Shown: positions 8,150 through 18,029 of the stretch, piece after piece
Layout: every line of letters begins with the position of its first letter
How positions within the stretch are numbered: the first letter of the stretch is position 1
DNA from: Micromonospora sp. MW-13
GTDB taxonomy: Bacteria > Actinomycetota > Actinomycetes > Mycobacteriales > Micromonosporaceae
DNA: 64,000 nucleotides
Reading direction: 5' to 3'
NCBI RefSeq assembly: GCF_003434305.1
Contig: NZ_QKKX01000016.1
Location: forward strand, 59,062 to 123,061
Notes under the pieces: generated by a model
Told to the model about the DNA's origin: nothing
The model's input: only the letters and a program-made list of their open reading frames with translations
The model's database searches: none
Program-made: the position numbers and the translations under genes

Positions 8150-8833
8150 TCACGGGGTCGGTGCCGGCTCCCCGCTCGGCTCCGCCGGCTCCTTGCCACA
8201 GGTCAGGGCCACCACGTCGTTCCAGGACGCCGTGCTGTCAGGCTCCGGGTCCTGTGCGGTGACGGTGCCGGTCCGGCCGGTGCGGTAGCGCGGGTAGAGG
8301 CCCTCCTCGACCAGGTCGTCGGCCGCGTCGGAGCAGTCGTCGTCGAGCAGGTCCGGGACGCTGACCTCGGGCGCCGGCCCCGCGACGTGCAGCACGACGG
8401 TGGTGCCCCGGCGCACGGCCGAGCCGACCGGGGGGTCGGCGTCGCGCACGTTGCGCCCCGACCCGGTGCCGAAGACCAGCCGCCAGCCGAGCCTGCGGTC
8501 CCGCAGTTCGTCCCGGGCGTCCTCGAAGTCCGTGCCCACCACCGGCGGGACGGTCAGCCCGCCGGACGGGGCGGGTGCGCTGGTCCGGGGCGCGGGCGAG
8601 GTCGTCCGGACGGTCGGCGACGGGCTCTCGGTGGCCGGGGCCGTCGCGCCGGCGTCCGCACTCGGGCCGGACGGGGCGGCGTCCTCGTCGGCCAGCAGCC
8701 AGCCGCCGGCCGCGCCGACGGCCGCGAGGAGCGCGACGGCGAGCCCACCGCCGAGCACCCTGGCCATCCGGCCCGACCCGGACCCGCCCGGCTCGCCGGG
8801 GTACGTCTCCCGAGCGGTGTTCCCGTCCGTCAT
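8150..8833 (-). CDS. Membrane-anchored double-PASTA-domain protein
   Basis: The 227-aa product starts at the ATG at 8833 (MTDGNTARE), with AGGTG upstream. It has a short cytoplasmic tail, one membrane span (VLGGGLAVALLAAVGAAGGWLL, about 25-46), a Ser/Thr/Pro linker and two PASTA-like repeats: PPVVGTDFEDARDELR ... VVLHVA and VPDLLDDDCSDAADDLVEEG ... VALTC. Two cysteines (in DDDCSD and LTCGK) may form a disulfide. Like the neighbouring 258-aa protein it lacks kinase, PBP or other catalytic domains, so it could act as a muropeptide sensor or decoy. It lies 93 bp upstream of its paralogue-like neighbour on the same strand; an operon is plausible. Confidence 0.82.
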   Translation of the reverse strand: MTDGNTARETYPGEPGGSGSGRMARVLGGGLAVALLAAVGAAGGWLLADEDAAPSGPSADAGATAPATESPSPTVRTTSPAPRTSAPAPSGGLTVPPVVGTDFEDARDELRDRRLGWRLVFGTGSGRNVRDADPPVGSAVRRGTTVVLHVAGPAPEVSVPDLLDDDCSDAADDLVEEGLYPRYRTGRTGTVTAQDPEPDSTASWNDVVALTCGKEPAEPSGEPAPTP

Positions 8834-8944
8834 CGCGCCCACCACCTCATCACCGGCGACCGTACCGGGCCGCGCCAAGCACCCGGGAGCCCGGTTCTCC
8901 GCCACGGCTCGCCGGGCCGACCTCGGGACGTTACGCTCCCCGGC

Positions 8945-10399
8945 ATGGCCAGACGGGGCTGGGGAGCATCGATCGCCACGGCGGTCGGCGTCGCTGCCGG
9001 CGCGGGCGCCGCCCAACTGGGCTTCGGCTACGGGCTGGGCATCATCAGCTGGGCGGGGGCGGACGTCGGCGGCGAGGCGTCCTGGGTGGCCAGCCTGGCC
9101 TGGTCGACCTGGATCGCGAGCACCTCGACGATCGCCGGCGCGGTCTGCGCCCAGCGGCTGCGGCAGCGCGCCCCGGCACCGGGCGTCCCCGCCCCGCATG
9201 CTCCCGCCACCGCCGAGCAGCGACCGGAGGCGGTCGCCGCCCCCGACGCCCCGGCGGCTGGCGGCTCCCCGGACGGGCCGGACCGGGTGGGCACGCCGTC
9301 CCCGCCCGAGCCGGTCGGCACGCCCGGGGTGGGCCCGGGCGGCTCCTCCGGCGTGGCCGCTCCCACCCCGGGCCGGGGCGGTTCCGGGCAGGGCGGGGCC
9401 GGCGGGCTCGGATCGACGGCCCTGGCGCTCGCCGGGGGGATCGGGGCGCTGGTCACCGTGCTGCTGGTGGCCGTACCGGCCCGGGTGGTGAGCGTCCCGG
9501 ACGTCTCCGCACCACAGGCCGTGGCCGCCGCGTACGCCGGGGCCGGGGTGCTGATCGGGATGCTGGTGGCCAGGTGGGCGCTGCGCTCACCGGCTGCGGC
9601 TGCCGACGTGGTCGCCACCGTCGGCTGGCTCTGGCTGCTCGCGGTGGTCGCCGTGGCGGACGGGGTGTTCTCCGGGCGGGGGCTGACCACCGCCCAACTC
9701 GGCATCTGGCAGGTCAGCGCGGACTGGCCAGCCTTCTGGATCCGGGACTGGTTCTACTGGCCCGGCGCGCTTCTGGCGCTCGGCTCGGCACTGCTGATCG
9801 GCGCGCTGGCCGCGCGGCGTACCGCCCGGTCGCCGGAGCGCCGACTCGGGGCGGCGGCCTCGGGCGCGGCAGGTCCGCTGCTCGTCGCGCTGGCCTACCT
9901 GCTGGCCGTGCCCGGCCTCGCCACGATCGGCCGGGAACAGGTGTCGGCCCACCTCGTCGCACCGTACGCGGTGCTGGCCGGCCTCGCCGGGTCGATGTTG
10001 ACCGCCGCGCTGGCCCAGCGGACGGCGGCCCGCCGCGCCGGCGTACCGATGCCGCTGGCAGCCCTGCCCGCGTCCGGCGCTGCGGTTCCGGTGCCCCGGC
10101 CGCGCTCCGGCGGCACCGACGCCGAGCCGGGACCGCCCGCCGCCGGCCAGGCCGGCCCGGTCACTCCCGACGCCGGGACGGCCACCGGGTCCGGGGCCGG
10201 GGAAGCCAGCACCGCCGAGGAAGCCAGCACCGCCGGGGAGACCGGGACCGCCGGGACCGCCCCGGCAGCCGGGACGGGGGCCGGGCGCGCGGTGGAGCCG
10301 GGCGCCGGAGACGGCGTACCCGCCGGGGGTGTGGAGGTGGCCGCGGAGCGCCGGCCGCCGACGGCGCCGAAGCCCCGCGGCGGGCGGCGCGCCCGCTGA
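8945..10399 (+). CDS. Large hypothetical multi-pass membrane protein
   Basis: The 484-aa product has two N-terminal spans (about 8-35 and 45-68), a Pro/Ala-rich cytoplasmic or wall linker (about 75-155), then about six further spans between 160 and 370, and a Gly/Ala/Thr-rich tail with a degenerate EASTAGETGTAG repeat. I recognise no catalytic motif. The ATG at 8945 is the only start that precedes the first span. It is divergent from the double-PASTA gene (111 bp apart), so the two may share a promoter region. The low-complexity linker and tail are typical of poorly conserved actinobacterial envelope proteins. Confidence 0.7.
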   Translation: MARRGWGASIATAVGVAAGAGAAQLGFGYGLGIISWAGADVGGEASWVASLAWSTWIASTSTIAGAVCAQRLRQRAPAPGVPAPHAPATAEQRPEAVAAPDAPAAGGSPDGPDRVGTPSPPEPVGTPGVGPGGSSGVAAPTPGRGGSGQGGAGGLGSTALALAGGIGALVTVLLVAVPARVVSVPDVSAPQAVAAAYAGAGVLIGMLVARWALRSPAAAADVVATVGWLWLLAVVAVADGVFSGRGLTTAQLGIWQVSADWPAFWIRDWFYWPGALLALGSALLIGALAARRTARSPERRLGAAASGAAGPLLVALAYLLAVPGLATIGREQVSAHLVAPYAVLAGLAGSMLTAALAQRTAARRAGVPMPLAALPASGAAVPVPRPRSGGTDAEPGPPAAGQAGPVTPDAGTATGSGAGEASTAEEASTAGETGTAGTAPAAGTGAGRAVEPGAGDGVPAGGVEVAAERRPPTAPKPRGGRRAR

Positions 10400-10406
10400 T
10401 GCCTGG

Positions 10407-11885
10407 TCAGTCAACCGGCCAGGTGTGCACCGGCTCGTTGCCGCGCTGAAGCGCCGCGTAACGCTGCACCATGTCGTGCAGGGCCGCGTCGCGGTCCATC
10501 CCCCGGCGCCGCTCGGCGGCCCAGACCGCCTCGGTCTGCCACACCGCGCCGTTGCGGCCGGTGCGGCACCGCTGCTCGATGACGCCGAGCAGGTGGTCCC
10601 GCTCGGCCGGCGCGACGCCGAAGCGGTCCAGCCCGACGGCCGCCGTCGGCAACAGGGTGTCGAGCACCAGCTTGGTCACCGGCACGTCCCCGAGGCGGGG
10701 CCAGTGCAGGACTGCGTCCATGCCGCGCCGGGCGGCGGTGTGGAAGTTCTCCTCCGCCGAGCTGAACGTCAACTGGCTCCAGATCGGCCGGTCCGCCTCG
10801 GCCAGGCCCCGGGCCAGTCCGAAGTAGAAGGCGGCGTTCGCCAGCATGTCGACCACCGTGGGACCGGCCGGCAGCACCCGGTTCTCCACCCGCAGGTGCG
10901 GGCGGCCGTTCATGATGTCGTAGACCGGCCGGTTCCAGCGGTAGACCGTGCCGTTGTGCAGCCGCAGCTCCGCCAGTTCGGGGACGCCGCCGGCGTGCAG
11001 CACCTCGACCGGGTCCTCGTCCTCGCAGATCGGCAGCAGCGGCGGGAAGTAGCGGACGTTCTCCTCGAACAGGTCGAAGATCGAGGTGATCCAGCGCTCC
11101 CCGAACCAGACCCGGGGGCGTACGCCCTGGGCCTTCAGCTCGTCGGGGCGAGTGTCGGTGGCCTGCTGGAACAGTGCGATCCGGGTCTCCGCCCAGAGCT
11201 GTCGGCCGTACAGGAACGGCGAGTTCGCCCCCACCGCCACCTGGACGCCCGCGATGGCCTGGGAGGCGTTCCAGTAGTCCGCGAAGCTGTCCGGGGCGAC
11301 CTGGAGGTGGAACTGGAGGCTGGTGCAGGCGGCCTCCGGCGCGATGGAGTCGGTGTGCGTCTGCAACCGCTCGACGCCGCGGATGTCCAGCTCGATGTCC
11401 TCGCCGCGGGCGCCCACGATCTGGTCGTTGAGCACCCGGTACCGGGCGGCGGTGGAGAGGTTGTCGGCGACCAGGTGGCGCTCGGTGAGGGTGGGCAGGA
11501 TGCCGACCAGCACGATCCGGGCGTCGGACTTCGCCGCCCGCTCGTCGGCCCGGGTCAGGCTGCCGCGCAGGTCGTGCTCGTAGTCGGCGAAGCCGCTGCC
11601 CTCGATCAGCCGGGGTTTGGCATTCAGCTCCAGGTTGAACTGCCCCAGCTCGGTCTGGAAGAGCGGGTCGGCGATGTCCGCGAGGATCTGCTCGTTGCGC
11701 ATCGCCGGCTCGGCCGCCGGGTCCATCAGGTTGAGTTCGATCTCCAGCCCGGTCATCGGCCGGTCGGCGTCGAAACCGAAGTCGTCCAGCATCAACGCGA
11801 AGACGTCCAGACACCGCCGGACCTTCTGCCGGTAGCGGACTCTGTCCTCCCGGGAGAAGGCGCCCTGCTCGACGTCCCTGCCCAT
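10407..11885 (-). CDS. GCS2-family glutamate-cysteine ligase-like enzyme
   Basis: This 492-aa protein belongs to the carboxylate-amine/GCS2 ATP-dependent ligases annotated as glutamate-cysteine ligase family in actinobacteria. Key stretches are MTGLEIELNLMD (metal- and substrate-binding acidic residues), QTELGQFNLELN, ACTSLQFHLQV and HLRVENRVLPAGPTVVD. The start MGRDVEQG at the ATG at 11885 follows an excellent GGGAGGA. The family joins an amino group to a glutamate-type carboxylate using ATP. Because actinobacteria of this group use mycothiol rather than glutathione, the true product may be a different gamma-glutamyl compound, for example for ergothioneine-like or redox metabolism. The length is normal for this clade. 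It stands alone on its strand between unrelated genes. Confidence 0.85.
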   Translation of the reverse strand: MGRDVEQGAFSREDRVRYRQKVRRCLDVFALMLDDFGFDADRPMTGLEIELNLMDPAAEPAMRNEQILADIADPLFQTELGQFNLELNAKPRLIEGSGFADYEHDLRGSLTRADERAAKSDARIVLVGILPTLTERHLVADNLSTAARYRVLNDQIVGARGEDIELDIRGVERLQTHTDSIAPEAACTSLQFHLQVAPDSFADYWNASQAIAGVQVAVGANSPFLYGRQLWAETRIALFQQATDTRPDELKAQGVRPRVWFGERWITSIFDLFEENVRYFPPLLPICEDEDPVEVLHAGGVPELAELRLHNGTVYRWNRPVYDIMNGRPHLRVENRVLPAGPTVVDMLANAAFYFGLARGLAEADRPIWSQLTFSSAEENFHTAARRGMDAVLHWPRLGDVPVTKLVLDTLLPTAAVGLDRFGVAPAERDHLLGVIEQRCRTGRNGAVWQTEAVWAAERRRGMDRDAALHDMVQRYAALQRGNEPVHTWPVD

Positions 11886-12251
11886 GTGTCCTCCCGGCGC
11901 GAGGCGCTGCGGAACGTGCCGTTCCGCAGCGCATTGTGAACCATCTACGGTAAATGTGCCCAACGCCCCGGGCCAGCGGCCGACGCCGGGCGATCACCGC
12001 GACGACGGCCACGACCGGGCCGAGGGTCGCTCCCGATGGATCTCTACCCAGGTGGGCGTGCCCGCCATCGGGCACGGCGACCGACGGTTCGTGACAATTC
12101 GCACCGTCCCGTCGGGGACGCCAGCTCCACGCCGCCCCGGGGCTCGCGGGCCCGACACGGACCGTGGGCCCGCGCCGACTGGTGCGGCGCGGGCCCACGG
12201 GGTCTTCCGGTGCTCAGGACTCAGGGTGTGCAGTCCTCGAAGTTGCGGGGA
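11886..12251. other. Intergenic region containing a strong hairpin
   Basis: This 366-bp region lies between two minus-strand genes. It contains the 16-bp perfect hairpin at 12162-12200 (listed separately) and, presumably, the promoter of the ligase gene at about 11900-11960, where the sequence is locally AT-richer (CATCTACGGTAAATG). I see no gene in it. Confidence 0.6.
12162..12200 (-). terminator. Strong hairpin terminator after yceI-like gene
   Basis: CCGTGGGCCCGCGCCG (12162-12177) pairs perfectly over 16 bp with 12185-12200, around a 7-nt loop. It lies 52 nt beyond the YceI stop. No U-tract follows, which is usual in high-GC actinobacteria. Confidence 0.8.
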
Positions 12252-12833
12252 TCAGGCCTGGCGGACGGCCTCGCCCTCGATCTCGATCTTGATCTTCTTG
12301 CCGACCAGCACACCGCCGGTCTCCAGGGCGACGTTCCAGGTCAGGCCGAAGTCCTCGCGGTCGATCTCGGTGCTCGCGGAGAACCCGAAGATGTCCTGGC
12401 CGAACGGGCTGCGCCCGACGCCCTCGAACTCGACCTCCAGCTCCACCGGGCGGGTGACGCCCTTGATGGTCAGCTCGCCGGAGAGCACGAGCTCGTTGCC
12501 GTCCCGGGACTTCACGCCGGTGCTGCGGTACTCCAGGGTCGGGAAGGTCTCGGTGTCCAGGAACTCGGGGCTGCGCAGGTGTGCGTCCCGGTCGGCCTGG
12601 GCGGTGCTGATGCTCGCGGCCTGGATGGTCGCGGAGACCGTGGACTGCAGCGGGTCCTCGGCGATCGTGATCGTGGCGGTCGCGTCGGCGAACTCACCAC
12701 GGACCTTGCTGACCATCATGTGCCGGGCGACGAAGCCGACCCGCTTGTGAGCCGCGTCCAGCAGATAGGTGCCGGCGGCCGGGATGGTGAGGCCGTCCCA
12801 CTCGCGGGTAACCGATTCGGTGCTGCTGGTCAT
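12252..12833 (-). CDS. YceI-family polyisoprenoid-binding-like protein
   Basis: This 193-aa protein shows the YceI lipocalin-like fold signature: YLLDAAHKRVGFVARHMMVSKVRGEF, then DAHLRSPEFLDTETFPTLEYRS, LTIKGVTRPVELEVE and the ending FGLTWNVALETGGVLVGKKI. Family members bind polyisoprenoids or quinones and are induced by stress in some bacteria. There is no signal peptide, so this copy is cytoplasmic, as in most actinobacterial members. The start has GGAGGA at the right distance. It is divergent from a MarR regulator 101 bp away, a pairing often seen, so the MarR protein probably controls it. A TTGACA -35 is present in the intergenic region. Confidence 0.93.
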   Translation of the reverse strand: MTSSTESVTREWDGLTIPAAGTYLLDAAHKRVGFVARHMMVSKVRGEFADATATITIAEDPLQSTVSATIQAASISTAQADRDAHLRSPEFLDTETFPTLEYRSTGVKSRDGNELVLSGELTIKGVTRPVELEVEFEGVGRSPFGQDIFGFSASTEIDREDFGLTWNVALETGGVLVGKKIKIEIEGEAVRQA

Positions 12834-12884
12834 GGTGCTGTCCTCCAGGGGAGATTGTTTAGTAGTCCAACGGCTGACTGAGCA

Positions 12885-12915
12885 ACTATAGCCGCAACAA
12901 TATTCCCCGTGTCAA
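12885..12915 (-). promoter_or_regulatory. Sigma-70-type promoter of yceI-like gene
   Basis: Reading the minus strand, a perfect TTGACA (12910-12915) is followed by TATAGT (12885-12890). The spacing of 19 nt is long, which leaves room for regulator-dependent activation. It lies about 55-80 bp upstream of the YceI start in the shared MarR/YceI region. Confidence 0.55.
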
Positions 12916-12934
12916 GTACTGCTACGATGGGCGG

Positions 12935-13444
12935 GTGGACCAGAACGTGTTCGACGACCCCCGGATCACCGCCGTCGGCCTGCTCGTCGAGGCGCACGCC
13001 GGGCTGTCGGCCCGGTTCGCCGCCCAGTTCGAGGAGCACGGGCTCTCCCCGGTCGAGTTCGAGATGCTGACCCGCCTCGCCCGCTCGCCCGGCAACCAGC
13101 TCCGGATGACGGACCTGGCCGCGCAGACCTCGCTCTCCACGAGCGGGGTGACCCGGGTGGTGGACCGGATGGAGCGCGACGGGCTCCTCCGCCGTCGGGC
13201 CTGCCCGTCCGACCGGCGTAGCTCGTACGCCGTGGTCACCGCTGCCGGCCTGGAACGGTTGGACCAGACCCTCCCGGGGCACCTGCGCATCATTGAGCAG
13301 TGGTTCACCGGCCAGTTGGCGCCCGACACGCTGCGCGTCCTCCTCGACGGCCTCCGGCAGGTGCGCGACGCTGTGCATCCGGGGGCCACGGCGGGCAGCA
13401 CCGAACCGAATCCGGCGGAACCGACCGCCCCGCCCGGCGGCTGA
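12935..13444 (+). CDS. MarR-family transcriptional regulator
   Basis: This 169-aa winged-helix regulator has the MarR core SPVEFEMLTRLARSPGNQLRMTDLA, the recognition helix LSTSGVTRVVDRMERDGL (about 68-85) and the wing motif SDRRSSYAVVT. The start is GTG at 12935. It has a disordered Pro/Thr C-terminal tail of about 20 residues that most family members lack. It is divergent from yceI, so it most likely represses yceI and itself from the 101-bp intergenic region. The ligand is unknown. No redox-sensing cysteine is conserved at the N-terminus, unlike the second MarR protein near the right edge. Confidence 0.92.
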   Translation: MDQNVFDDPRITAVGLLVEAHAGLSARFAAQFEEHGLSPVEFEMLTRLARSPGNQLRMTDLAAQTSLSTSGVTRVVDRMERDGLLRRRACPSDRRSSYAVVTAAGLERLDQTLPGHLRIIEQWFTGQLAPDTLRVLLDGLRQVRDAVHPGATAGSTEPNPAEPTAPPGG

Positions 13445-13754
13445 CTCCCCCGGCGGCCCTCGCCGGACGCGGGTGCGGAGGCCGGGCGGTCTCCGGGTGG
13501 TGATACCGGCAGAAAGACCGGCAGAATCGGCTCAGCCAGCGGTAGCTATCCGGGTGAAACGGACGAAGTCCATTACCCGCGGTGGCTACTGTGCTCTCAG
13601 CGGGGGCGCACCGGGGGGTGCTGGCGCGAGCGATGAGCGAGGGGTAACACCAGGGGGCTCCTTCGCTCGCGCCACCCCTCCGCGCCACCCCTCCGCGCCA
13701 CCACTGCGCGTCACCACTGCGCCCGGCGTGAAGTCGCTCCGCCGCGCCGCCGGG
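13445..13754. repeat. Convergent intergenic region: inverted repeat plus 13-bp tandem repeats
   Basis: Between two convergent genes lie two structures. GGCGCGAGCGA (13623-13633) and TCGCTCGCGCC (13663-13673) are perfect 11-bp arms around 29 nt. A 13-bp unit beginning CGCGCCACC repeats four times from 13668 to 13719, two copies identical and two with small changes. The arm and the repeats overlap. The hairpin could end transcription from both sides. Confidence 0.75.
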
Positions 13755-16628
13755 TCACCCATTCACCACGCCGACGTGTCCGAGATCGTGTCCGGCGGCC
13801 CGCAGCGGCGCGAGCTGGGCGACCTCCCGAGGCAGCAGGGTGATGCCGGTCTCCCGGCAGAGCCGGTCCAGCCGGTCGAGCACGTCCGTGTCGACGGTGC
13901 TCGCCGCCAGCCCGACCAGCGCCTCCACCACGTCCCGGCGGTCCCGTCCGGCGGCGCCCGCCTCGACCGCGGCGGCGAACCACTCCGCCGCCAGGTCCCG
14001 GTCCCCCCGGTGCAGGGCGATGTTCGCCTCGATCAACGCGCAGACCGCGTCCTCGAACCGGGCGTCCGCGACCCGGCCACGGGCGTCCCACCCGAAGGCC
14101 GGCCGGCCACCGGCCAGACCCGCCCCGAGGGCCGCGTCGCCCGCCGCGCACGAGCGGAGGCCGGACAGCACCTCGGTCGCCTCGTCCGGGCGCCCGTCCT
14201 GGGCCAGCGCCAGTCCGACGGTGCCGAGGGCCCGGCGGCGGTGTCCCGGATCACCGAGCTCCGCCACCCCGGCCAGCACCCGTCGGCCCTGCGCCACGGC
14301 ATCGGCGTATCGGCCCTCCAAGCGGGTCACCTCCGCCAGATTCGCCCGGGCCAACACCCTCAGTCGCCGCTCGCCGCACTGCGCGGCCAGTCGGTCCACC
14401 GCGGCCAACCGGCGGCGGGCCCCGGCCAGGTCGCCCAGCCGGGTCTCGTGCCAGGCCAGATTGTTCTGCGCCACGGCCATGTCGCGTACCCGGCCGTGCC
14501 GGGTGGCCAGGGCGAGGACGGCGAGCGCCTGTTCCCGCGCCTCGTCGTGCGCGTCGGTGGCGACCAGCAGCGCGCCGAGCACCGTACGCGCCTCCAGTTC
14601 GCCGGTCACGTCGCCGACCCGGTGGAACACCGCCCAGGCCCCCCGCGCCGCCGGCAGTTCCTGCTCTGCGGCCCCGTGCTCGGCGGCCAGCCGGGCCGCC
14701 CCGAGCGCGGCCCACGCGCGCAGCATCGGGTCGGCGTCAGCGGTACGCGGGTCGGCCAACAGCCGGCACAGCCACTGCCGCCCGAGGACGTTGCGCCCCC
14801 GGAACCGCCACCAGCGGGCCAGTCCGGCGGCCAGCCGCAGCGCGGTGACCGGGTCGTCGACCGCCGCGTGGGCCAGTGCGGCGGTGATGTCGCCGGTCGC
14901 CTCGTCGAGCCGGCGTACCGCCGAGGTGAGCTGGGAACCTGCCAGGTCGGCAACGGTACGGCCCACCAGCCGTGAGAAGACCTCGGCATGCCGCCGCCGG
15001 ACGACGCTCAGCTCGCCGGCGCCGATGGCCTGCTCGGCGGCGAACTCCCGCACCGCGTCGAGCAGCCGGAACCGGAACGGCCCGGCACCGCGCACGCTGA
15101 GCAGGCCGAGCTGGAGCAGCCGGTCCAGCAGCGGCACCGGGTCGACCGACACGGTGCCCTCCGGGTCGGCGTCGTCGGCGAGCATCTCCTCCGCCAGCTC
15201 CACCGACCAGCGGTTGCGGAACGCGGAGAGCCGGCGCAGCGCCGCCCGCTCCTCCGGCGCGAGCAGGCGGTAGCTGGCCGCCACCGCGTCCCGCAGGGTG
15301 ACCGGCGCGCCGCCCCCCGCCCCGCCCGACGCCGCCGGCCCGGGTACCGCACCGCCCGGTTCCGCCGGCCTGCCGCCCACCGCAGGGCCGCCGCCCGACG
15401 CAGGGCCGCCGTCCATCGCAGGGCCGCCGTCCATCGCAGGGCCGCCGGGCCCGGCCGAACCGGCGGGCCGCCGGATGGCCGCCGGGTCCGGCGGCCGAGG
15501 GGCGTGCGCCCCGCCGGGCTCGGACGCCGCCCACCCCGGCCCGGGCGCCGGCACCGGGGAGGTGGCGAGGTCGAGGACGCGATCGCCGTACCGGTCGAGC
15601 AGCTCGTTGAGATCGAGGATGCGTCCCCGGGCGGCCATCAGCTCGATGGCCAGCGGCAGCCCGCCCAGCCGGCGGGCGAGCGCGGCGAGGGCCGGCAGCT
15701 CGGCCGGGTCCGGTGGCTCCCGCCGTACCCGGGCCAGGCGCGCGGTGAACAGCGCCACCGCCGGGTAGCCGGCGAGGACGTCGGGTTCCGCCGGGTCGAG
15801 CTCGGGCGGGGGAACGTCCAGCGGCGGCACCGGCCAGACCCGTTCGCCCGGCACACCGACCGGATGCCGGCCGGTCACCAGGATCCGCAGCATGGGCACC
15901 GCCCGGGCGAGCCGGTGCAACGCCTCGGCCACTGGGTCCGGCGCACGTTCCACCGCGTCGATCAGCAGCAGCGCCGGGCGGCCGGCGAGCCGGACGGCGA
16001 GGTCCGGGGGGCGGGCGCCGCCGAACACGGCCGCCACCGCCGAGAGCACGTCGGCGGTGTCCGAGCCCTCCCCGACGAGCACCCCGGCCGCGCCCCCCGG
16101 CGCCCGGCCGGCGACGGCGTGGGCCACCGCCAGGGCCAGCGCCGTCTTGCCCACCCCGGCCAGTCCGACGAGGCTGACCACCGGTGGGCCGTGGCCGGCG
16201 GTCAGCAGTTCGACGAGCTCGGCCACGTCCTGCTCCCGACCGATCAGCTCGACCGGTGGCGGAAGCGCGATCGGCGTACCGGCGGACTGGGTGCCCGGCG
16301 GCGGCCCGGCGCCGACGGCCGGGGGCGGTCGCCACGACGGCCTGGCGGCGGGGGCGGACCGGGCCGGGGCCGCGCCCCGGGCGGCGGCGGTGAACTCCGC
16401 GAGCGCCGGACCGGCCAGGGCCAACGCGCCGGCGAGCAGCTCGACGGTGGTCCGTTGCGGTCGCGCGGACCGACCGCGCTCCAGGTCGCGGACCGTGCGC
16501 ACGCCGATGCCCGCCCGGGACGCCAGCTCGGCCTGAGTGAGACCGGCCGCGCGCCGGTACGCGCGCAACAGGTCCGACAGGCCGGTACGACCGTCCGCAC
16601 CCGGCGAACGATCATGATCGGGAGCCAT
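13755..16628 (-). CDS. XRE-HTH / NTPase / TPR regulator (AfsR- or STAND-like)
   Basis: This 957-aa protein combines an XRE helix-turn-helix (about 16-72, TQAELASRAGIGVRTVRDLERG), an NTPase module with Walker A GLAGVGKTA (155-163) and Walker B ALLLID (219-224), a winged-helix-like region, and C-terminal TPR-like helices (about 600-950). This is the layout of STAND-type signalling regulators. A low-complexity Gly/Pro/Ala segment in the middle includes GGPAMD repeats encoded by an 18-bp tandem repeat (15382-15450). I chose the ATG at 16628 (MAPDHD); an in-frame start 14 codons earlier is possible. No target gene is obvious: it is convergent with the MarR gene and upstream of nothing on its strand. 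Similar proteins regulate secondary metabolism or defence; either is inference here. Confidence 0.85.
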   Translation of the reverse strand: MAPDHDRSPGADGRTGLSDLLRAYRRAAGLTQAELASRAGIGVRTVRDLERGRSARPQRTTVELLAGALALAGPALAEFTAAARGAAPARSAPAARPSWRPPPAVGAGPPPGTQSAGTPIALPPPVELIGREQDVAELVELLTAGHGPPVVSLVGLAGVGKTALALAVAHAVAGRAPGGAAGVLVGEGSDTADVLSAVAAVFGGARPPDLAVRLAGRPALLLIDAVERAPDPVAEALHRLARAVPMLRILVTGRHPVGVPGERVWPVPPLDVPPPELDPAEPDVLAGYPAVALFTARLARVRREPPDPAELPALAALARRLGGLPLAIELMAARGRILDLNELLDRYGDRVLDLATSPVPAPGPGWAASEPGGAHAPRPPDPAAIRRPAGSAGPGGPAMDGGPAMDGGPASGGGPAVGGRPAEPGGAVPGPAASGGAGGGAPVTLRDAVAASYRLLAPEERAALRRLSAFRNRWSVELAEEMLADDADPEGTVSVDPVPLLDRLLQLGLLSVRGAGPFRFRLLDAVREFAAEQAIGAGELSVVRRRHAEVFSRLVGRTVADLAGSQLTSAVRRLDEATGDITAALAHAAVDDPVTALRLAAGLARWWRFRGRNVLGRQWLCRLLADPRTADADPMLRAWAALGAARLAAEHGAAEQELPAARGAWAVFHRVGDVTGELEARTVLGALLVATDAHDEAREQALAVLALATRHGRVRDMAVAQNNLAWHETRLGDLAGARRRLAAVDRLAAQCGERRLRVLARANLAEVTRLEGRYADAVAQGRRVLAGVAELGDPGHRRRALGTVGLALAQDGRPDEATEVLSGLRSCAAGDAALGAGLAGGRPAFGWDARGRVADARFEDAVCALIEANIALHRGDRDLAAEWFAAAVEAGAAGRDRRDVVEALVGLAASTVDTDVLDRLDRLCRETGITLLPREVAQLAPLRAAGHDLGHVGVVNG
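15382..15450. repeat. 18-bp in-frame tandem repeat in regulator gene
   Basis: An 18-bp unit starting GCAGGGCCGCCG occurs about 3.8 times; copies two and three are identical. On the coding strand it encodes GGPAMD-type repeats in the interdomain linker, so copy-number changes stay in frame. Confidence 0.85.
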
Positions 16629-16777
16629 GGGCAGGAAGGGTACGGATCGGGTGTGACGGCCGGCAGGCAACCGTCGCCCTGCCGACGCCTCCGGACACGG
16701 ATATCCGACAGTGCCGCAGTGGTTGCGGTCGGCGGGGCCGTCGCCGGGCCGCAGGCGTCAGCGCGGGCCCCCGCCGT

Positions 16778-17926
<1,149 letters not shown>

Positions 17927-18029
17927 CGGTTCCTCCTGTACGGGTTCCTCCGCCGGGCGCTCGTGACGCCGACGGGTGGGGGTGGTTCCGGGTGACGGTG
18001 GCGGTGCGGGCCCCTGGGGTGCGGGGCGG

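Noticed and set aside
13668..13719. CRISPR array
   Set aside because: Units are 13 bp and directly adjacent, with no spacers and no cas genes in the window.
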